Positions 60,300-64,000 of a DNA stretch of 64,000 nt are shown here, in pieces (within the stretch, counting starts at the first letter, position 1; every line of letters starts with the position of its first letter). Under the pieces are notes generated by a model that was not told the origin of the DNA, made no database searches, and worked only from the letters and a program-made list of their open reading frames with translations. The DNA is from Shewanella ulleungensis (GTDB taxonomy: Bacteria; Pseudomonadota; Gammaproteobacteria; Enterobacterales; Shewanellaceae). The translations under genes and the position numbers were made by a program. The DNA is taken from assembly GCF_014648315.1 (NCBI RefSeq), contig NZ_BMQW01000012.1, forward strand, positions 1-64,000. Reading direction: 5' to 3'.

Positions 60300-61661
60300 C
60301 TACTTGCCTATACAGAAGGAACTGAAGATTTTGCCGAGCAAGTCATCTGAAGTGAATTTACCGGTAATTTCTGACAGTGCCATTTGGCACATACGTAACT
60401 CTTCAGCCAATAGCTCACCAGCTAAATACACTTCAAGTTGTTCTTTGCCTAATTGTAAGTGGCTTGATGCTAAATCAAGTGCTTCTAAGTGACGACGACG
60501 GGCAATAAAACCACCTTCTAGGTTACTTTGATAACCCATTAAGGTTTTAAGATGTTGTTTTAACTCTTCAATACCAAGGCCTGTTTTGGCTGAAATACGG
60601 TAAACGCTGTAGCCTTGTTCTTCGGTACACTCTAAGGTCTCACCTGTTAAATCTGCTTTATTTCTAATAACAGTAACCCCAAGTCTTGAAGGCAAACGGT
60701 CAATAAAATCGGGCCAAATATCATGTGGATCAACAGCATCTGTGGTGGTGCCATCAACCATAAACAAGACTCTGTCTGCAGTGGCTATTTCTGCCCAGGC
60801 ACGCTCAATACCAATTTGCTCAACCGTATCTGTAGTATCACGCAATCCAGCTGTGTCAATAATATGCAATGGCATACCATCGAGGTGAATGTGCTCACGT
60901 AGTACATCACGGGTAGTACCTGCTATTTCGGTAACAATGGCTGACTCTTTGCCTGCAAGGGCATTAAGTAAGCTAGATTTACCTGCGTTAGGACGCCCTG
61001 CAATGACAACCTTCATGCCTTCGCGAATAATCGAGCCTTGTTTAGCACTGGCTTGAACCGTCGTTAGTTTTTCGATAATGCGATATAAGGCGTTGGCAAT
61101 TTTACCATCAGATAAAAAGTCGACTTCTTCATCTGGAAAATCAATTGCGGCTTCAACATACAAACGTAGGTTCGTGACTTGTTCTACTAGCTCATGAACT
61201 TCTTTTGAAAATTCACCTTGTAGTGATTGCAAAGCACTTTTTGCAGCTTGCTCACTGGTGGCATCAATTAAATCGGCAATTGCTTCTGCCTGAGTTAAGT
61301 CGAGTTTGTCATTCATAAAAGCTTGTTCACTAAACTCACCAGGTTTAGCTATACGAATACCATCGACTTCCATGACGCGTTTTATCAGCATATCAAGTAC
61401 TATTTGACCGCCGTGGCCTTGCAGCTCTAATACATCTTCACCGGTAAATGAATTTGGCCCTTTAAAAAATAGCGCTATACCCTGGTCGATAACATGGCCA
61501 TCGCTACTGTTAAAGTCACAATATTCAGCGTAACGGGTTTTAGGCACATGACCAATAATGGCAGTGGCCACGTTAGTTGCCAGGTCGCCAGATACACGAA
61601 TAATACCTACACCACCACGCCCTGGTGCTGTGGCTTGCGCTACAATAGTGTCTGTTGTCAC
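60300..61661 (-). CDS. mnmE: tRNA modification GTPase MnmE
   Basis: 453 residues. Partner of MnmG in U34 modification. N-terminal folate-binding domain (DTIVAQATAPGRGGVGIIRVSG), helical domain, inserted G domain with P-loop GRPNAGKSSLLNAL near 223-236, DTAGLRDT near 270-277 and NKAD near 335-338, and the C-terminal catalytic FCIGK. Full length. It is downstream of yidC with a terminator between. Confidence 0.98.
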   Translation of the reverse strand: MTTDTIVAQATAPGRGGVGIIRVSGDLATNVATAIIGHVPKTRYAEYCDFNSSDGHVIDQGIALFFKGPNSFTGEDVLELQGHGGQIVLDMLIKRVMEVDGIRIAKPGEFSEQAFMNDKLDLTQAEAIADLIDATSEQAAKSALQSLQGEFSKEVHELVEQVTNLRLYVEAAIDFPDEEVDFLSDGKIANALYRIIEKLTTVQASAKQGSIIREGMKVVIAGRPNAGKSSLLNALAGKESAIVTEIAGTTRDVLREHIHLDGMPLHIIDTAGLRDTTDTVEQIGIERAWAEIATADRVLFMVDGTTTDAVDPHDIWPDFIDRLPSRLGVTVIRNKADLTGETLECTEEQGYSVYRISAKTGLGIEELKQHLKTLMGYQSNLEGGFIARRRHLEALDLASSHLQLGKEQLEVYLAGELLAEELRMCQMALSEITGKFTSDDLLGKIFSSFCIGK

Positions 61662-61688
61662 GGTAAATACCTGCTAAATCATTAAAGG

Positions 61689-61715
61689 AAAAGGCGGCCA
61701 ATTAAGCCGCCTTTT
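61689..61715 (-). terminator. Terminator of the rpmH-yidC operon
   Basis: AAAAGGCGGC (61689-61698) and GCCGCCTTTT (61706-61715) form a 10-bp stem with a 7-base loop, 40 bases past the yidC stop; a T-rich run follows on the minus strand. Confidence 0.88.
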
Positions 61716-61757
61716 TATTCATTTAACTACTGAATGAGTTAATTGTTGAGCTTGGGC

Positions 61758-63386
61758 TTATTTTAAGCCTTTTTTCTCTAAACCGGCATAAATAATCTTT
61801 TGCTGGGTAATCGCAACCAAGTTACCGACTAACCAGTAAAGTACTAGACCTGCTGGGAACCATAAGAAGAATACGGTAAAGATAACTGGCATCCACTGCA
61901 TCATCTTAACTTGCATTGGGTCCATGGTCGGTGCCATTGGCTGCATTTTTTGCATCAAGAACATCGATACACCCATTAGCAATGGTAAAACGTAGTATGG
62001 ATCTTGTACTGACAAGTCATCAATCCATAGCATGAACGGCGCATGGCGTAGTTCATAACTTTCAAGTAGTACCCAGTATAATGCGATGAATATAGGCATC
62101 TGTAGCAAAATAGGTAAGCAGCCACCCATAGGGTTTACTTTCTCTTTCTTGTACAGTTCCATCATGGCTTGACCCATCTTTTGACGGTCATCACCAAAGC
62201 GTTCTTTCATCTCAGCTAATTTGGGTTGCAGGTTACGCATTTTAGCCATTGAGCTGTATTGTGCTTTAGTCAATGGATATAACAAACCGCGTACTGTTAG
62301 AGTGATTAAAATAATCGCCATACCCCAGTTACCCACAAACGATTGATAGAACATCAATAACCAGTGAATAGGTACTGCTAACCACCACAAGAAACCATAA
62401 TCAACAACTAAGTTTAAGGTATCAGAGATAGCTGAAAGCGCTTTTTGGTTTTTAGGGCCCACATAAAATTGTGAGCTAATTTCTTGCGTTGCACCTGGGG
62501 CAATATCATACACCGCGCCACGGAAACCAATGTTAGCTAATCCGCCAGCACTTACACTTGAGAAAATGGTGTTTGAGTCTGTTGCTGGTGGGATCCAAGC
62601 TGATACAAAGTAGTGCTGTAGCATTGCCGCCCAACCGCCTAGTGTTACTTTACCTAGGTTTTTGTCAGCCATGTCTTCAAAGTCATACTTTTCGTAGCGA
62701 GTATCTTGTGTTGAGAACGCCCCACCGCGATAAGTAGGCATCATCATGCTACCCTCAGATTCTTTGATGGTCTGTTTTATTTGACCATACATTTGCACTT
62801 GTAATGCAGTATCTGAAGTATTGCTAATGCTGTAATCAACGCCAACATCATATTGACCACGGGTAAACGTAAAGGTTTTTACGTAGGTGACACCGTTGTC
62901 TGCTGTAAAGGTTAATGGCACAGATAATGTGTTTTGGCCTTCAGCTAGTGTATAAGACGTATTTTGTGCGGCAAATGCGGCACGACCTTTAGCACTGCTA
63001 TCAATGCCGTCGCGACCGATTAAGCCACTTTGCGCTATGTAAGTGTGGTCATTGGTTTGTTCAAGGATGATAAAAGGGTCATCTTTATCAATTTCCACTT
63101 TATGCGCGACTAACGCGGCATAAACGATGTCACCACCGACTGGGCTGATTTTAATATCAAGCTGGTCAGTGTTAACTGTAATTAAGTTTTTAGTAGCAGG
63201 TAAATCTACTGGCATACCAGTCGAATCTGCTTCAGGAACGTCTGCGCCATTAATTGTCGAGGCGTTTGTTTGGGTAACAGTTTGTTGTGCTACCGGTTGT
63301 GGTGCTTTATCTGTTTGCCATTGTGTCCACATTAGATAGCTGACAAACAGCAGACCGATTAGCAATATATTGCGTTGAGATTCCAT
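61758..63386 (-). CDS. yidC: Membrane protein insertase YidC
   Basis: 542 residues, near E. coli YidC (548). N-terminal TM ILLIGLLFVSYLMWTQWQ, a large periplasmic P1 beta domain (about 60-340), then the conserved five-helix core with GNWGMAIILITLTVRGLLYPLTKAQ near 356-380 (the hydrophilic-groove Arg), MGGCLPILLQMPIFIALYWVLL near 424-445, and later helices. It inserts proteins alone or with SecYEG. It follows yidD by three bases. Confidence 0.98.
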   Translation of the reverse strand: MESQRNILLIGLLFVSYLMWTQWQTDKAPQPVAQQTVTQTNASTINGADVPEADSTGMPVDLPATKNLITVNTDQLDIKISPVGGDIVYAALVAHKVEIDKDDPFIILEQTNDHTYIAQSGLIGRDGIDSSAKGRAAFAAQNTSYTLAEGQNTLSVPLTFTADNGVTYVKTFTFTRGQYDVGVDYSISNTSDTALQVQMYGQIKQTIKESEGSMMMPTYRGGAFSTQDTRYEKYDFEDMADKNLGKVTLGGWAAMLQHYFVSAWIPPATDSNTIFSSVSAGGLANIGFRGAVYDIAPGATQEISSQFYVGPKNQKALSAISDTLNLVVDYGFLWWLAVPIHWLLMFYQSFVGNWGMAIILITLTVRGLLYPLTKAQYSSMAKMRNLQPKLAEMKERFGDDRQKMGQAMMELYKKEKVNPMGGCLPILLQMPIFIALYWVLLESYELRHAPFMLWIDDLSVQDPYYVLPLLMGVSMFLMQKMQPMAPTMDPMQVKMMQWMPVIFTVFFLWFPAGLVLYWLVGNLVAITQQKIIYAGLEKKGLK

Positions 63387-63389
63387 AGC

Positions 63390-63644
63390 CTATTTATTAC
63401 ACCTGTCATTTTTAGGGGGGACGGGATCACTACCGCCGGGATGTAAAGGGTGACATTTTAATATGCGTTTGATTGCAAACCAACTACCTTTCACTGTTCC
63501 GTGCGTTTTTATTGCTTCAATCGCGTAATAAGAACAAGTTGGATTGAACCGACACTTCGGTCCCAGTAAAGGGCTTATAAAAAGTTGATAACCACGGATA
63601 ACCGTGGTTGCTAGCCATTGTAACGGCGACTGAGTTTTCGCCAT
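63390..63644 (-). CDS. yidD: Membrane protein insertion efficiency factor YidD
   Basis: 84 residues. Family motif LFISPLLGPKCRFNPTCSYYAIEAI near 21-45 and CHPLHPGGSDPVP near 64-76. It overlaps the rnpA 3' end by 34 bases, as is common in this operon. It helps insertion of some membrane proteins. Confidence 0.96.
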   Translation of the reverse strand: MAKTQSPLQWLATTVIRGYQLFISPLLGPKCRFNPTCSYYAIEAIKTHGTVKGSWFAIKRILKCHPLHPGGSDPVPPKNDRCNK

Positions 63645-63967
63645 AGCTTTTCTATCAATTTGTGTAGTTCTGCATTTTCCATTTCCATCACGCCATTTCT
63701 GACTAACACCACGATATCTATGTTGGGGATGTCGTGTTGATGTAAACGAAAACTATCTCTTATCACGCGTTTAATGCGATTACGTTGGTTAGCACGTTTA
63801 ACAAAACGTTTGGCCACAGTTAACCCTAAACGAGGATGTTGCTCTGAATTTGGAATTGCGAGCAGAGTTATTTCAGCAGAGGATGCTTTGATTGGATTGG
63901 AGAATACAGATTTAAATTGCGCGGGAGTTAACAAACGTAACTCCCGCGTAAAGGTATAGCTAGTCAC
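63611..63967 (-). CDS. rnpA: Ribonuclease P protein component
   Basis: 118 residues. It binds the RNase P RNA for tRNA 5' maturation. The signature RNR-type motif is KRANQRNRIKRVIRDSFR near 52-69. The start is GTG at 63967, 12 bases after the rpmH stop; E. coli rnpA also starts with GTG. Confidence 0.96.
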   Translation of the reverse strand: MTSYTFTRELRLLTPAQFKSVFSNPIKASSAEITLLAIPNSEQHPRLGLTVAKRFVKRANQRNRIKRVIRDSFRLHQHDIPNIDIVVLVRNGVMEMENAELHKLIEKLWRKLSRRYNG

Positions 63968-63979
63968 CTAGTTATCTAC

Positions 63980-64000
63980 TTACGCAGATAAACGAGCGCG
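63980..64000 (-). CDS. rpmH: Ribosomal protein bL34, C-terminal end (partial)
   Basis: The last six codons (RARLSA) and the stop of a bL34 gene running in from the right edge. The short sequence fits the Shewanella bL34 ending, and the place upstream of rnpA is the universal one. Confidence 0.9.
   Translation of the reverse strand, partial: RARLSA

Noticed and set aside
1..64000. CRISPR arrays, prophage and complete insertion sequences
   Set aside because: No regular spaced repeats, integrase, transposase, or phage structural genes were seen. The only mobile-looking DNA is the small repeat at 26549-26813.

Overview
The window looks like the origin-proximal chromosome of a marine gammaproteobacterium, most likely a Shewanella. 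Reasons: a Shewanella/Vibrio-type gene order (glmS, DeoR-type gene, glmU, atpCDGAHFEBI, parB, parA, rsmG, mnmG, mioC, then mnmE, yidC, yidD, rnpA, rpmH); an oriC-like block between mnmG and mioC; menaquinone synthesis (menB); and a 16S rRNA 5' end at the left edge. Nearly all housekeeping genes left of the origin-like block, including the rRNA operon, lie on the minus strand and so point away from it.

Layout. 1-580: 16S 5' end, leader, boxA and tandem P2/P1 promoters (minus strand). 687-3964: ccoG, a small membrane-anchored unknown, menB, and a DUF2061 gene behind a Fur-like palindrome. 4015-24478: a large galactoside locus with GH42 beta-galactosidase, GH36 alpha-galactosidase, a FadR-type GntR regulator, a sugar dehydrogenase (SDR), DgoK kinase and SMP-30 lactonase, GlpD, GalT and GalK, a secreted alpha/beta hydrolase, a TonB-dependent receptor, a tryptophan-halogenase-fold flavoprotein, a SapC-family protein and a sodium/sugar symporter. 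A chemoreceptor follows. 26279-26813: a decayed copy of the PepSY gene tail, then a MITE-like repeat. 26943-33719: a MarR-like regulator, an NRAMP-fold transporter without the usual metal ligands, a fused 5-oxoprolinase, and an exported pyroglutamyl-peptidase-like protein. 33836-36427: PepSY protein, FMN-binding protein and porin, with Fur-like sites upstream. 36866-39431: rlmI and an orphan HsdR-N-type nuclease-like gene beside glmS. 39574-55410: cell-wall precursor, ATP synthase, partition and tRNA/rRNA modification genes. 55411-55873: oriC-like block. 55874-64000: mioC, glutathione-dependent formaldehyde oxidation with a LysR regulator, an exonuclease, mnmE, yidC, yidD, rnpA and the end of rpmH.

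How it works together. The galactoside locus would take up a galactose-containing compound, cut alpha- and beta-galactosides inside the cell, and feed galactose to both the Leloir route (galK, galT) and an oxidative De Ley-Doudoroff-type route (SDR, SMP-30, DgoK). A short AT-rich palindrome (half sites like ATTTAT/ATAAAT around a 3-base centre) recurs in the four regulatory gaps of the locus, which suggests one regulon under the local GntR protein. A glycerol-3-phosphate dehydrogenase sits inside this regulon. Together with the two galactosidases and an exported esterase-like enzyme, this leads me to propose that the substrate is a galactosyl-glycerol compound (floridoside or an algal galactolipid head group). 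That is inference, not proof. The oxoproline block is a second coherent unit: its NRAMP protein has probably been repurposed away from metal transport.
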